Below are positions 1 through 11,913 of a stretch of 64,000 nucleotides of DNA, one piece after another. Origin of the DNA: Chaetoderma sp. LZ-2023a (Eukaryota > Mollusca > Caudofoveata > Chaetodermatida > Chaetodermatidae); the NCBI GenBank assembly GCA_034401795.1, contig CM067369.1, positions 89,371,079 to 89,435,078 of the forward strand, read 5' to 3'. How positions within the stretch are numbered: the stretch's first letter is position 1; each line of letters opens with the position of its first letter. The position numbers and the translations under genes are program-made. The notes below the pieces were generated by a model. That model was not told the DNA's origin and searched no databases. It was given only the letters and a program-made list of their open reading frames with translations.

Positions 1-1005
1 ATGCTGCTTCGCCATCGCCATCATCGTCGTCGTCGCCGCAGTCGTCGCCATCGACGAAAACGTGATAACTATGTCTCGCATCCTACTCCACAGGCGAGAC
101 GAACAAGTACATTCTATTAATTGCCATAGTAACAACATTTCATGACATAAATTAATATTGGCCATTTAGCTTTGTCAAGGTGTCTGTCATTCGCTTTTCA
201 AAATATTAACAACAAAATATTACGTTGCTGCAACAGAAATGCAGGATTGCCAAATTTTAAGTAGCAGTTAAAATTGGCGAGGTTTTCCCGGCTGCTAAAC
301 TAATTACTCAACTGATCTGCATATATCATATAGCAAATTATAAGGCAACGTAGATGTACCATTTGATTAGTCACTTACTTGTCTACTATTATTGTATCGA
401 AAGCCCATCTTTGGTGCCTCTTAATATGGCAGACAAGCCTCATTCCCTGGTTCCTATGCATTTAAACCAACTAAAACAGTGAGTATGAGCTTACCATGCT
501 ATCATACAAAGCCTGAGCGAAGACAGCCAACGCTCACACAAAAATATGCATGGTATTGTCCAGTAGTGGGACAATGCATGAGTGCACAAGGTTGGTACTT
601 TCAATCCATGCGCAATTATATAGGGTTTTTTTATTCTAGCTATGTTCTGCCCATTTCTGGCTAAGCTCCGACCACATTGTCCGTCGAGGATGAAGTGGAT
701 TTGAAACTTCAAGACTTGAATTGTTGAATATTTTGAAACTAAATTGACTAGTCCATTGCTGTCTATGGCAGAAACAGCACCCTGTCAAAGTAATTTAAAC
801 TCATTCCATGGAATGTTTGCTAAATTGTTAATTCGATATACATTTCGTATATTTTCGCAAAGGAATCTTTGCGAAAGAATACGTCATTGTGATTGTGATG
901 TCAGCTAACACGTGACGCATTTGATTATGGCTTGAGTGACAGATCAGATCACTTCGTTATGACCGATGAATAAGCCATGGACATGTGTCTGTAAAGACAT
1001 GTTAC
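1..1005. other. Non-coding, downstream intron of the SLC16-like gene
   Basis: No gene is visible here. The first 60 bases are a degenerate CGN/CAT trinucleotide tract. A half copy of a dispersed hairpin repeat lies at 723-800. Because the SLC16-like exon at 1149-1006 ends in a splice donor on the minus strand, this stretch should be the start of the next intron, with the following exon lying off the left edge of the window. Confidence 0.5.
723..800. repeat. Dispersed hairpin repeat, degenerate copy
   Basis: The left arm GTTGAATATTTTGAAAC is followed by a TTGACT block, a CAGAAACAGCA segment and a decayed inverted right arm. The same arm recurs at 6872-6990, 7483-7570, 11960-12025, 29920-30010, 30943-31035 and 31238-31290. 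The best copies fold into a stem of about 40 bp. This looks like a foldback/MITE-type element and has no coding capacity. Confidence 0.6.
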
Positions 1006-1149
1006 CTGCCATAACTCCGTACGTGATGCATAGCACATATAGTGACTGCGCCTGGGAGCTGATAGCTAGACCAGTGACAGTGATTAGGCCTGCTATGATG
1101 GTGGTTACACGACACCCAAAGCGATTCACCAACAGACTTGCAACAGGGC
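1006..1149 (-). CDS. SLC16-like monocarboxylate transporter, internal exon
   Basis: This 144 bp exon is read on the minus strand. A pyrimidine-rich acceptor (TTTATATTTTCAG) precedes it and a GTAACA donor follows. It starts and ends in phase 1, so it joins the exon ending at 16429 without breaking the frame. The 48 residues contain SLLVNRFGCR, matching the conserved (D/N)RFGCR loop between TM2 and TM3 of monocarboxylate transporters in the major facilitator superfamily. TM3 follows, then TM4 up to ITYGVMAG. These proteins carry lactate, pyruvate or related small substrates across membranes, but the substrate here cannot be inferred. Later exons (TM5 onward) would lie to the left of the window. 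No stop or frameshift is seen. The SLC16-like family call is firm; the exact member is not. Confidence 0.83.
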
Positions 1150-1286
1150 CTGAAAATATAAACAAGTAACTAACAGACATGACTATGTGCATCAGGGAAT
1201 ATCTTCAGATTTTTAATGTACCTATATTTTTATTCCCATGAAGAGAAAATCAACTCTCCTAGTAGTAAAGTCAGTTCATAGACATA

Positions 1287-1484
1287 CTTTTTCATTGTCC
1301 TCCGAAGTTACGCTAAGTGACCATATATGAATGGCCCAAAATGGGCATGTTCTGGGCATGTTCTAGTGCGCGTCCCTGTACAAACACACCCAACAGAACA
1401 CGCCCCTTTTTGGGCACACCATAAATGGCCAATTAGGCCGTGCCCACTCGTACCCACGTAACTTGGGAGGACCAATGAAAAAAG
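1287..1484. repeat. Foldback (MITE-like) element, copy A
   Basis: This element of about 200 bp has long imperfect terminal inverted repeats. The left arm begins CTTTTTCATTGTCCTCCGAA and the right arm ends GGAGGACCAATGAAAAAAG. The arms continue inward through GTTACG and GGCCCAAAA/TTTTGGGC. A second near-complete copy lies at 17618-17824 and a right-end remnant at 6541-6580. There is no transposase, so it is presumably moved by another element's enzyme. Confidence 0.75.
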
Positions 1485-3100
1485 CCGCATCTATTTAGCC
1501 CATTTTAGCGATATTTATTGAGAACATGCGTGTTCTCCCATAGAGCGTATTTATGGTAAAACAGTAAAATCTTTGAAAAGTTATTTCTAATCATCCAATA
1601 CTACTTTTTGTAAGATAATAGAAAATATTTAAAGATACATATTTTTCTTTCCTCATATGAATCGCGTAATAAATCCACTGATGTATCTGTAAATCGACCA
1701 ACGTCTTCGATCTGCGCTGTCTTGGCCTCTAATAGTAGGATATATCGCTAGGACTAGGACATCTGCATCCCTCAGTTCGTCACGACTCTCAGCTCGCCTT
1801 GCTTGCACTTGAAAACCTTGTCGCCCATTAGCAAGTGCCTTAGTGAACGGTTTCGACGTAGAGATATTGAGTGTGGGGATTACATTATTTCTTTAATCGC
1901 TTGCTCCCCATGGATGCCCCTTGTTCAAGGCCTCGCCTAGCCATCCTTTTGACTGTTACGACGGGTCTTGTGGCCATTACATACATCCTTTTTATAGGGA
2001 AAGTTCACCGCCTAAATTTCACACCAACCACTAAAACGCACTGAGAGTATCCAGCTAGACTGAATAAGGACACAGCGGCGCAAATCTTCCCCATTGTTTA
2101 GTATACTGTGTCTTTTTTGGACCACTTTGCCAGTGGTCAAGGCAAATGTACTCTTAGTTAGATGATCCGGTGGTAAACACTGATTCTTGCGGCCCAAACC
2201 AGATAACCGCCGTATAACAGGAATCACTTCCAAGTTCGTCACATCTTCTTAGCACCCAGACTCGTTGGATGTTCAACTAAATGCTTTCCTCTTTAATTAC
2301 ACAGGCCTGTTTGTGCATCTGTAACTCGGGAGGACGCCCCTTGGACCACGTCAAGCACTTTCTGACATCGCTAAAGTTGGTCTAAAGCCCCGAGCCAAAG
2401 ATTTGCCTGAACCTACGAGGGAAGAGGATCTCACATAATCTAACTGTTCGCATCCTTCTGTAGCCACCTGAGTCATTAACCCGCAAAACATCACCAAACA
2501 CCAGTTTAAAGTGTTGGAGTTAGGCACACATAGAAGGCCCACCTCTGGACGTCTGCTGAGACCTTCGGATCAACTAGACTACAATGACTAAAACTTCTTT
2601 CTCCCACGTTCTTTAGAACACTGAAGTAGGACTAACCTCTCGTCCCTCTTTAGGTGGACCTTGGGAAATAGTTAGCTTTCAGCGCCAAATGACTCGTATG
2701 ACTAACTAACCTTAGCTATATATAGACCGACGAGACGAATAGTGACCATTAATGATGGACTGATAGGTATAGATAGACAAGACCGCTGTCTCTTCTCCCA
2801 CTCCTCCCACTTAGGCCACTCCTTCTGAGAGACAGCCAGTTCCCTCATCGTCTTATAGGTCCTCCCACCTCCGGAGCGATGTTAATTCGGATAGGGCCAA
2901 CTGATGATCAGGACATGAACTGCTCCTATCACCACCCCATGTACCTTCTTTTTCAGCCAATGACTAAAATATCGCGCAGAGTTTTGGAAAACCTAAAAGT
3001 TAAGTAGAACCTTGCCTTTGCTCCTCCCTCTCTCTTGCTCCTGTCCCCACCTCGTCACACTAGCGCCCAAGCGAGATACACTTAAAAGAGCTTGGCTCAA
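1485..3100. other. Non-coding, no recognisable feature
   Basis: Open frames on both strands are short and low in information. No splice-flanked exon, RNA gene or repeat shared with the rest of the window was found. From about 1700 to 2950 the composition is more even than in the AT-rich flanks. A decayed element is possible but no motif supports one. Confidence 0.4.
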
Positions 3101-3108
3101 GCACAGGC

Positions 3109-3560
3109 ATGAAAGATCGAAAGCCACCTGTGGCCATTTCCTCCCATATTCACACTACACATTACATTTGCACACAACTCCCATTCCCTGCAGGATTAAC
3201 CCAAATGGATCCCTCTTCTTGGAACAACCCACCCATCGGTCCGGGGATGCCTTTCCGACCACACGTGCATGGGAGATTCACCTCCCTCGTCACCAACCGA
3301 GCCACCACCAACACCACTACCACTGAAGCTCCCGTGGACACAACCACCACCAGCACCACATGCACAGGAACCTCTATTTCAGATACCACCACCACCACTG
3401 GAACCACTGCTGCCTCCTCTGCAACCACTACTCTTTCAGCCACCACGTCAGCTTATACCGCTCATGCCGTTCAGACCATTTCTGCAGGAACGAACATACA
3501 CATCTGCGCCACCCTCAGCTCGGACTGATAGGAAAGATAAAGAAGGAGAAGAAGGGAGAA
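3109..3560 (+). other. ACC/CAC-rich low-complexity stretch
   Basis: The stretch is dominated by ACC and CCA triplets, giving Thr-rich, Pro-rich and His-rich translations in the three plus frames and a Val-rich one on the minus strand. The Pro-rich frame (about 3269-3586) has the look of a linker and ends in a charged Lys/Glu tail, but no domain is present. All frames open together because of composition, so none is called as a gene. Confidence 0.45.
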
Positions 3561-3901
3561 GAAGCAGCCACGTCGTCTATATCTAGTCGTCTTTAGGTAC
3601 ATAGCCATGCTGGAAGTGTCCGGTCCAAGGAGACGAGACCAGCACGGAGGACCGAAGGACACCCGGGGGTGGAGGTGAAGGGTGGGGGATGTGTGGGGGT
3701 GGTATTGGGCGTGGGGTCTCATGAGCATGGACAGCTTCCACCTCATCGATGGAGCGACCTCCCCGCTGCTTGACTGGCGCTCCCGCCTGCGGCCCAATGG
3801 GATGATGGAAGGAGATGAGAACAGCTTGTGCGATGACCGGCCACCTTGTCCCTTTGGACGACATGGTAACTAGCATAGGATGGTGGCCACGCCAGCCGCA
3901 A

Positions 3902-3919
3902 CTGGCGCCCAATGTGGGT
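3902..3919 (+). other. Retroelement-type primer-binding-site look-alike
   Basis: The sequence TGGCGCCCAATGTGGGTC has the form of the TGGCGCCCAACGTGGGGC primer-binding site common in LTR retrotransposons. No paired LTR was identified upstream of it. The only reading frame downstream is a short unrecognised one at 4423. This may be the remains of a 5' leader or a chance match. Confidence 0.25.
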
Positions 3920-3977
3920 CTACGACCATATTACGGCAGCCCATATGACTGGTTTGCCCCACAGAATGAGACATCCC

Positions 3978-3988
3978 CTCTCTCTCTC

Positions 3989-4040
<52 letters not shown>
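3978..4040. repeat. (TC)n microsatellite
   Basis: This is a nearly pure dinucleotide run broken once by CCC. It produces Ser-Leu and Arg-Glu open frames that are not genes. Confidence 0.95.
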
Positions 4041-4043
<3 letters not shown>

Positions 4044-4104
4044 TCCCCCGATGTTCACCCCACAGAAGAAGCGACTGGAACATTCCAACAAGTAGAGGTG
4101 GGAC

Positions 4105-4235
4105 GATAGGGCCCCAACAAAAGAACTTCAAACCTAGGTGTGAAACCCCTTTCTGCAAGGTGTGAAAATCTTTTGTGTAAATATTTCTTTTGATTAAATC
4201 TTTTGTGTAATGATTTCTTTTGTGGGGCCCCTATC
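4105..4235. repeat. 131 bp inverted-repeat element
   Basis: GATAGGGCCCCAACAAAAGAA at 4105-4125 is mirrored by the reverse complement of 4215-4235, with one mismatch and a one-base shift. The interior contains a direct repeat of ATCTTTTGTGTAA (about 4168 and 4198). It could be a miniature element or a transcription-termination hairpin. No further copy is in the window. Confidence 0.5.
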
Positions 4236-5097
4236 TTCCTTGTTTTTGATTGGATGTTAGATGTAGTGTGTGGCCATAAGCCCCTTCATCTCATTAAATC
4301 ATGCGACTCCTGTCATTCATTCAGGTGAGCTTAAGGGTCATTAGTGTCCTATCATATAATGATGAGTGACACAGGTTAATGCATTGTGTAGAGGATGAGT
4401 AACAAACTCTGCCTGTTCTGCAATGGAGGATAGCATCAATCAAATAATTACCCATATGGCTGACCTGAACTACCGCATAACGTCTATGCAGAACACTATG
4501 ATACAATTTGCTGCTTGGACAGAGCAAGCTGTCCAGCAACCAGCTAGCGCTGGACCATACGTGTACACTTGTGCAACATGGAGGAATTGGCTGGCTAAAG
4601 CAGAAAAATACAAAATATTGGATATTTGTGCAAAGTGTCAGTTTTAACCATTTATTCTGATTGTTAGAACATTAGATTAGGGAATTGACTGCCCATGCAA
4701 GAAAAGCAACACCCGCGAATTAATAAATATTTGCAGTTAGTGTCACTTTAAGGATTATTCACAGCACTGCAGTTTTAACCATTACATCAATCAATTATGC
4801 AAATAGATAATGAACACAATGAAGTGCTAACTTTCAAAAATCGTCTTCTCTTCGCCACCAGCAAATGGACATTCACTAAGCAAATATTTCAATTTTCTTG
4901 ATGGCTAATATTCTCCTGGTTTGCTTTGTCTTCATGTATTACGTAGGCCTACACAGCATGAAATAATAGAAGGTGCTATCAAACCACAATGGGTGTAGGG
5001 CAATTAAACCCTCATTAGTCGCCGATATACACACAATTTCCGCAATGCTTTGTGGCTTCTGCTGAGCGGGTAGGCATGTATTTTTCATGCACCTATT
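4236..5097. other. Mostly non-coding; one unrecognised short frame
   Basis: A 74-residue open frame at 4423-4647 (plus strand) begins MEDSINQIITHMADLNYRI. It has a helical, polar look reminiscent of the start of a gag protein, but no domain can be named. The rest shows nothing recognisable. Confidence 0.3.
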
Positions 5098-5480
5098 AGT
5101 GCGTGCATCTATCGCTATATGCCATAATCAATATACTTGTAACAACTGTCTATAAATTATATGCATCTATTGCTTCAGCCAATTAGATGGTGCATCTATC
5201 GTTATAGGGCATAGTCAATATTTTGCAACAGCTGGCTATAACTTATGTGTGTCTATCACTATAGCCCATAATCAATAATTATGCATCTATTGTTTTATCC
5301 AATCAGATCACACATCTATCACTACATGGATAATCAATGTTGACTGACAGTTGGCTATATTTTATATGAGTAATATAGCTAATAATAAGTAATTCAGCAT
5401 CTATCGCTTCAGCCAAACAAATCTATTATCTATTGCAAGAGCCCATGATCAATATTATCTATTTTGATTGACAGCTGAGT
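5098..5480. repeat. Degenerate tandem repeat (CATCTATC family)
   Basis: The motif GCATCTATCGCTATAGCCCATAATCAATA alternates with CAACAGCTGGCTATA and TGCATCTATTGCTTCAGCCAAT. It recurs at spacings near 50-115 bp at least six times, each copy mutated differently. This is an old minisatellite with no coding potential. Confidence 0.65.
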
Positions 5481-6540
5481 CCGATATAACTACATAACAC
5501 TGTTATTTTCTGGACAGTCTGACAGAATGTGGGCTGCAGAATGGCCTCCGGGCTGACATCCCGAAACAGCGGCAACCATGATTATGTCCAACCTTCTTCA
5601 AACTAGAAACTGTGTTTGCCATCATAAGACGACGCGATCTTCGCAGGAGCTTACTATAGCTTGGAATGCATATGGTCTGATGGCAATATCACAGAGGCAA
5701 ACCTTAGGTATAGACTGTGAACACGATAACATCGATATTATGATAGTACATCCATTTAAGAGACTAAAGGAGCTACCCACTCGGAGCAGCAGAGTATAGA
5801 ATTCAGATACCGTAGAAAGGCTCACGGACTTGGCTATATTAATGCGAAATGCAGCATCACATGCATCACCATACTGGGATTTCTTAATCTCCGAAGGAGA
5901 AATGTGGCTAAAAAGGTTCACAAAGAAGGCAGGCAAAGTTGTAACCATTGTGCAACTTTGATAGATTACTGACTCGTAAATGAATTAACAGCTTGCCCCA
6001 GACTAGCCATTGTCGAAAGTTACATCGAAACACACGTTTGAAAGCACGTTTTTTTCAACACGGCGTATGGATAATAAAGCATCTGCTTTTATACTCACTA
6101 AAAGCTAGAGAGGAAGGGCGCATCTCTTAGGATAAAGAAACCAATCAGCGTACGATGGGTGGGACAGGATGTTGACTATATGACATAAATCCCAGATGGC
6201 AAGAATTGTCTGAAAATTGATGAAGTTTTCCCACATATTAGATAAAAAAAACTATAATCATTACTAACTCAGCTAATACTAAGCTGATTCTGAAATAATT
6301 CTCAGATTCGAGAAGCCCTGACAATTCTGTTCCGGAAAAATATAAGTACATCTGCGACCGGTTGATTATTACGGAAGCGCAAAATATATGTATATAATAT
6401 AATTAGACAGGTCAGTCATGGATAAATACGCTACTGCTGCCACGTAGTTCAGTCACATATGGATGAACAACGCTCTATTTGTACTAAAAGGTACACACTC
6501 CACAGCAACCCCTTCTAGCCACCAGGCATGGAGTAAGTAC
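5481..6540. other. Non-coding, no recognisable feature
   Basis: A pair of opposed short open frames at 5578-5948 overlap one another. Neither carries a motif or splice-site support. Confidence 0.4.
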
Positions 6541-6580
6541 GCGCATATGTGGGAGGACCAATAAAAAAGCGCATCTATTT
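6541..6580. repeat. Right-end remnant of the foldback element
   Basis: TGTGGGAGGACCAATAAAAA and the following GCGCATCTATTT match the right arm and right flank of copy A at about 1458-1497. The left arm is missing. Confidence 0.55.
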
Positions 6581-6700
6581 CTTACCTCTACTAGTTTTCT
6601 CCTATGATTGCCCTTAACACGACAGATGTATACAGTCTCCTGTTTAATAACAACGTCAGAGCATTATTTGATTATCATAATGACCACATTAATGGGCCTT

Positions 6701-7128
6701 TCTAGTTTATCTATCAATCATATGATGCCATAATCAATTACGTGATGTGTAGGCTGACGTCATAATCAATGACGTCGTGAATGACGTAGATAAGTTCATC
6801 ACGAATGCTTAATTGATGACAGATTAAGCGTTGTTGTATGAATTGGATGTCTTTACTATTTAATATGATGTTGAATATTTTGAAACTAATTTGACTGAGT
6901 ACTGTTGATGCCATGTTGAATATTTTAAAACTAATTTGACTGGGCGCTGACTGCTTTAGGCAATAACAGCAACCATGCAAATTAGTTTAAGAATATCAGC
7001 TTACCTGTATAGCTTTCTGAAAATTGATAGTCAGGGTGTTCAGGGATCGATCCCAACACGGGTGAAAAGTGGGCGGAGCTTGGCTACAGATGGGCGGAGC
7101 ATAGCTGAAACCAGATTCATCCATTAAA
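6701..7128 (+). repeat. Dispersed family X, copy X1
   Basis: The copy starts TCTAGTTTATCTATCAATCA and continues with a run of TGACGT motifs, including a full TGACGTCA at 6755-6762. Then come GAATGCTTAATTGATGA, the hairpin-arm block (6872-6990), and a CAGGGATCGATCCCAACACG / GGGCGGAGC tail. Other copies are X2 (7340-7680), X3 (7723-7830 plus 11914-12125, split by an insertion) and X4 (31463-31130, minus). It is about 430 bp and non-coding. The repeated CRE-like octamers are its most consistent feature. Confidence 0.7.
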
Positions 7129-7339
7129 AAGACTAAAGTTGCTCGTTGTTGACCATTTGATCTCGAATAGCCAAATGCGAAAAATAGTTTACAACACAAG
7201 AATATTTTGAGGCTATATAACAAGGCTCTGTAGCTACCTAGGGGAGATAAAAATAGCAGTTCAAAGGGATAATATGTGATGCACGAGACATAATATTGAT
7301 GTGGTATGCCTGTAATCGAGGGATCTGATTGTCACTCAA

Positions 7340-7680
7340 GTATACGACGTCATACTAAATTACGTCACATGCAGGCTGACGTCACAATACAGAGTGACGT
7401 ATCTAGCTCCGTCATGAACATACAAAAGCCCATCAAGTGTACAAATCGTATGTTTTTGATAGATTTGCTATTTAATAAACATTCTGGTGAATATTTGGAA
7501 ACTGATTTGATTTGGCGCTGTTGCTTTCATGTGCAGCAACAACAGCCAGTCAAAGTAGTTAAAAAATATTTGGCAGCTTGCCTGTCTACTTACCTTAAAA
7601 TGGAAATTCAGGATTCAAAGTATATAAATTGATTTCACCATGCGTAAAAGTTGGGCGGGGCATTGCTTGAAATGGATCAC
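7340..7680 (+). repeat. Dispersed family X, copy X2
   Basis: The copy contains GACGTCA, TTACGTCA and TGACGTCA (7377-7384), then the hairpin block at 7483-7570, including GCAGCAACAACAGCCAGTCAAA. It ends in the GGGCGGGGC tail. It is in the same orientation as X1. Confidence 0.65.
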
Positions 7681-7831
7681 CCTATTACACAGTTTGGCTT
7701 CACAAACCAACACATGGAGGATTCTAGTTTATCCATCACTCATATAACATCATAATCAACTATGTAACCTGTAACCATAATCAATTACGTCATGAATGAC
7801 GTAGATAAGTTCATCACGAAAGCTTAATTAG

Positions 7832-10800
7832 TCCCCTACCGGTAAAACTGGGGGGGGGGACTATAGGTTTGCACTCCATCTGTCCGTCTGTCTGTCCGTC
7901 CGTCCGTCTGTCCATCTGTCGCAGTTGGTTTTCCGCACATTTTTTCGCAATCCTTCAAGGTATTCAACTGAGAATTGGTCTATTGCTTTGTTATGAGAAT
8001 TCACAGACAAAATTCACGTTTCAGGTGTATATGTCAATTATTGATGGGGTTATGCCCCCTTTCTAGTTAAAAAATATGAAAAATTAGTAAAAAGAATATT
8101 AGTTTTCCGCACTTTTTTTCGCACTCCTTCAAGATATTTATGCAAAAATCGGTGCATCGCTTTAGTATAAGGAGTTACAGAGCAGGTTCGAGTTTCAGAC
8201 ATGTTCGTCAATTTTTCATGGAGTTATGTCCCCTTTCGTCTTATGCAATACGTAAAATATTAGTTTCCACACTTTTTTCCGCAGTTTCTCAAGATATTAT
8301 AGTGAGAACTGCTACATTACTTTGTTATGAGAAGTTACAGATCAAGTTTGAGTTTCAGGCGTAGGCGTACATTTTTGATGGAGTTATGCCCCCTTTCATC
8401 TTAAGAAATACGAAATATATCAGCTTTCCGCACCTTTTTCGCACTCCTTCACGATATTTAAGCGAAAATCGGTGCATCGCTTTTGTATAAGGAGCTACAG
8501 AGCAAGTTCGAGTTTCAGACATTTTCGTCAATTTTTCATGGAGCTCTATGCCCCTTTCGACTTATGAAATATGAAAAATATTAGTTTTCCGCACCTTTTT
8601 TCGCAGTCTTTCAAGAAATTATACTGAAAATTGCTACATAGCTTTTTTATGAGATGTTACAGACCAAGTTCGAGTTTCAGGTGTATGTGTAAATATTTGA
8701 GGGAGTTATGCCCCATTTCGACTTAAGAAATACAAAAAATATCAACTTTCCACACATTTTTCGCACTCCTTCAACATATTTAAGCGAAAATCGGTGCATC
8801 GATTTACTATAAGGAGTTACAGAGCAGGTTCGAGTTTCAGACATTTTCGTCAATTTTTCATGGAGTTATGCCCCCTTTCGTCTTATGCAATACGTAAAAT
8901 ATTAGTTTTCCACACTTTTTATCGCAGTTTCTCAAGATATTATAGTGATAACTGCTACATTACTTTGGTATGAGAAGTTACAGACCAAGTTGGAGTTTCA
9001 GGCGCAGGCGTACATTTTTGATGGATTATGCCCCATTTCATCTTAAGAAATACGAAATATATCAGCTTTCCGCACTTTTTTCGCACTCCTTCAAGATATT
9101 TAAGGAAAAATCAGTTCCATCACTTTAGTATAAGGGATAACAGAGCAAGTTCGAGTTTCAGACATTTTCGTCAATTTTTCATGGAGTTATGCCCCCTTTC
9201 AACTTATGAAATACAAAATATATTATTTTTCTGCACTTTTTTCGCAGTCTTTCAAGATATTATACTGAGAACTGCTACATTGCTTTGTTATGAGAGGTTA
9301 CAGACCAAATTGGAGTTTCAGGCATATGCATAAATCTTTGATGGAGTTATGCCCCCTTTCGACTTAAGAAATACGAAAAATATCAACTTTCCGCACTTTT
9401 TCCGCACTCCTTCAAGATATTTAAGCGAAAATCGGTGCATCACTTTTGTATAATGAGTTACAGAGCAAGTTCGAGTTTCAGACATTTTCGTCTATTTTTC
9501 ATGGAGCTATGCCCCTTTCGACTTATGAAATACGAAAAATATTAGTTTTCCGCACCTTTTTTCGCAGTCTTTCAAGATATTATACTGAAAATTGCTACAT
9601 AGCTTTTTTATGAGATGTTACAGACCAAGTTCGAGTTTCAGGTGTATGTGTAAATATTTGAGGGAGTTATGCCCCATTTCGACTTAAGAAATACAAAAAA
9701 TATCAACTTTCCACACTTTTTTCGCACTCCTTCATGATATTTAAGCGAAAATCGGTGCATCACTTTTGTATAAGGAGTTACAGAGCAAGTTCGAGTTTCA
9801 GACATTTTCGTCAATTTTTCATGGAGCTATGCCCCTTTCGACTTATGAAATACGAAAAATATTAGTTTTCCGCACCTTTTTTCGCAGTCTTTCAAGATAT
9901 TATACTGAAAATTGCTACATAGCTTTTTTATGAGATGTTACAGACCAAGTTCGAGTTTCAGGTGTATGTGTAAATTTGTGATGGAGTATGGCCCTTTTTG
10001 ACTTAGGAAATATGAAAAATATCAGCTTTCTGCACTTTTTTTTCGCACTCCTTCAAGATATTTAAGGAAAAATCAGTTCCATCACTTTAGTATAAGGGAT
10101 AACAGAGCAAGTTCGAGTTTCAGACATTTTCGTCAATTTTTCATTGAGTTATGCCCCCTTTCAACTTATGAAATACAAAATATATTATTTTTCTGCACTT
10201 TTTTCGCAGTCTTTCAAGATATTATACTGAGAATTGCCACTCCTTCAAGATATTTAAGCGAAAATCGGTGCATCGCTTTAGTGTAAGGAGTTACAGAGCA
10301 GGTTCGAGTTTCAGACATTTTCGTCAATTTTTCATGGAGTTATGCCCCCTTTCAACTTATGAAATACAAAATATATTATTTTTCTGCACTTTTTTCGCAG
10401 TCTTTCAAGATATTATACTGAGAACTGCTACATTGCTTTGTTATGAGAGGTTACAGACCAAATTGGAGTTTCAGGCATATGCATAAATCTTTGATGGAGT
10501 TATGCCCCCTTTCGACTTAAGAACTACGAAAAATATCAACTTTCCGCACTTTTTCCGCACTCCTTCAAGATATTTAAGCAAAAATCGGTGCATCACTTTT
10601 GTATAAGGAGTTACAGAGCATGTTCGAGTTTCAGACATTTTCGTCTATTTTTCATGGAGCTATGCCCCTTTCGACTTATGAAATATGAAAAATATTAGTT
10701 TTCCGCACCTTTTTTCGCAGTCTTTCAAGATATTATACTGAGAATTGCTACATACCTTTTTCATGAGATGTTACAGACCAAGTTCGAGTTTCAGGTGTAT

Positions 10801-11913
10801 GTGTAAATTTGTGATGGAGTATGGCCCTTTTTGACTTAGGAAATATGAAAAATATCAGCTTTCTGCACTTTTTTTTCGCACTCCTTCAAGATATTTAAGG
10901 AAAAATCAGTTCCATCACTTTAGTATAAGGGATAACAGAGCAAGTTCGAGTTTCAGACATTTTCGTCAATTTTTCATGGAGTTATGCCCCCTTTCAACTT
11001 ATGAAATACAAAATATATTATTTTTCTGCACTTTTTTTGCAGTCTTTCAAGATATTATACTGAGAATTGCCACTCCTTCAAGATATTTAAGCGAAAATCG
11101 GTGCATCGCTTTAGTGTAAGGAGTTACAGAGCAAGTTAGAGTTTCAGACATTTTCGTTAATTTTTCATGGAATTATGCCCCCTTTCGACTTATGCAATAT
11201 GAAAAATATTAGTCTTCAGCATTTTTTTCGCAGTCTTTCAAGATATTATACTGAGAATTGCTACTCCTTCAAGATATTTAAGCGAAAATCAGTGCATCGC
11301 TGTAGTGTAAGGAGTTACAGAGTAAGTTCGAGTTTCAGGCATCTTCGTCAATTTTTCATGGAGTTATGCCCCCTTTCGACTTATGCAATATGAAAAATAT
11401 TAGTTTTCCGCACTTTTTTTCGCAGTCTTTCAAGATATTATACTGAACATTTCTACATTGCTTTGTTATGACAAGTTACAGACCACGTTCGAGGTTCAGG
11501 CGTAAGCATAAATTTTTGATGGAGTTATGCCTCCTTTCGACCTATGAAATACGAAAAATATTAGTTTTCCGCCCTTTTTCTCACAGTATTTCAAGCTATT
11601 CAACTGAGAATTGGTACATTACTTTATTATGAGAAACTACAGACCAAGTTCGGGTTTCAGGCATTTGCGTCATTTCTTGATGGAGTTATGTCCCCCATCG
11701 ACTTATGAAATACAAACATATCAGCTTTCAAGACTTTTTCGTTCTCCTTCACCATATATAACTGAGACTTGGTTTATTGCTATGCTATGAGAAGTTACAG
11801 ATCAAGTTCGAGCTTCAGCTGCTTTTGACAATTTTTAATGAAATTTTGGACTGTCAATCTCTAAAGATTTATATCACCAGGTAGGGGACATATATTGCAA
11901 AGCAATACTTACA
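7832..11913 (+). mobile_element. Helentron-like/pearl-like non-autonomous element with satellite core
   Basis: Order of parts: a TCCCCTACC terminal/subterminal repeat (7832-7840); a poly-G stretch and GGACTATAGGTTTGC; a GTCC/GTCT microsatellite (about 7878-7920); about 24 tandem monomers of about 160 bp; the inverted GGTAGGGGA (11880-11888); and a small hairpin TATTGC-AAA-GCAATA (11893-11907) just inside the right end. This is the arrangement described for HINE elements and bivalve pearl elements, which lack proteins and depend on helentron enzymes. Both sides carry a similar GAA(A/T)GCTT block, so a short target duplication is possible. The helentron assignment is an inference from structure. 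Confidence 0.65.
8101..11870 (+). repeat. Satellite array, about 160 bp monomer, about 320 bp dimer
   Basis: Monomers alternate between type A (TTTCCGCAC...TTTTCGCACTCCTTCAAG) and type B (...TTCGCAGTCTTTCAAG). Each is followed by GATATT(T/A), a GGAGTTACAGAGCAAGTTCGAG-like block, and GGAGTTATGCCCCCTTTCGAC. Larger segments are repeated nearly exactly, for example around 9380-9700 against 9700-10010, which implies recent unequal exchange. The many open frames across it are by-products. Confidence 0.85.

Noticed and set aside
3109-3586. Pro-rich or Thr-rich protein gene
   Set aside because: All three plus frames and one minus frame are open together because of ACC/CAC composition, and no domain is present.
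3870-4165. Ser-Leu / Arg-Glu repeat proteins
   Set aside because: They are translations of the TC microsatellite.
8140-11393. Repeated 72-108 codon open frames (SFRHVRQFFMELCPL-type) across the satellite
   Set aside because: They recur once per monomer or dimer because the repeat lacks stops in one phase. There is no start context, domain or splice support.
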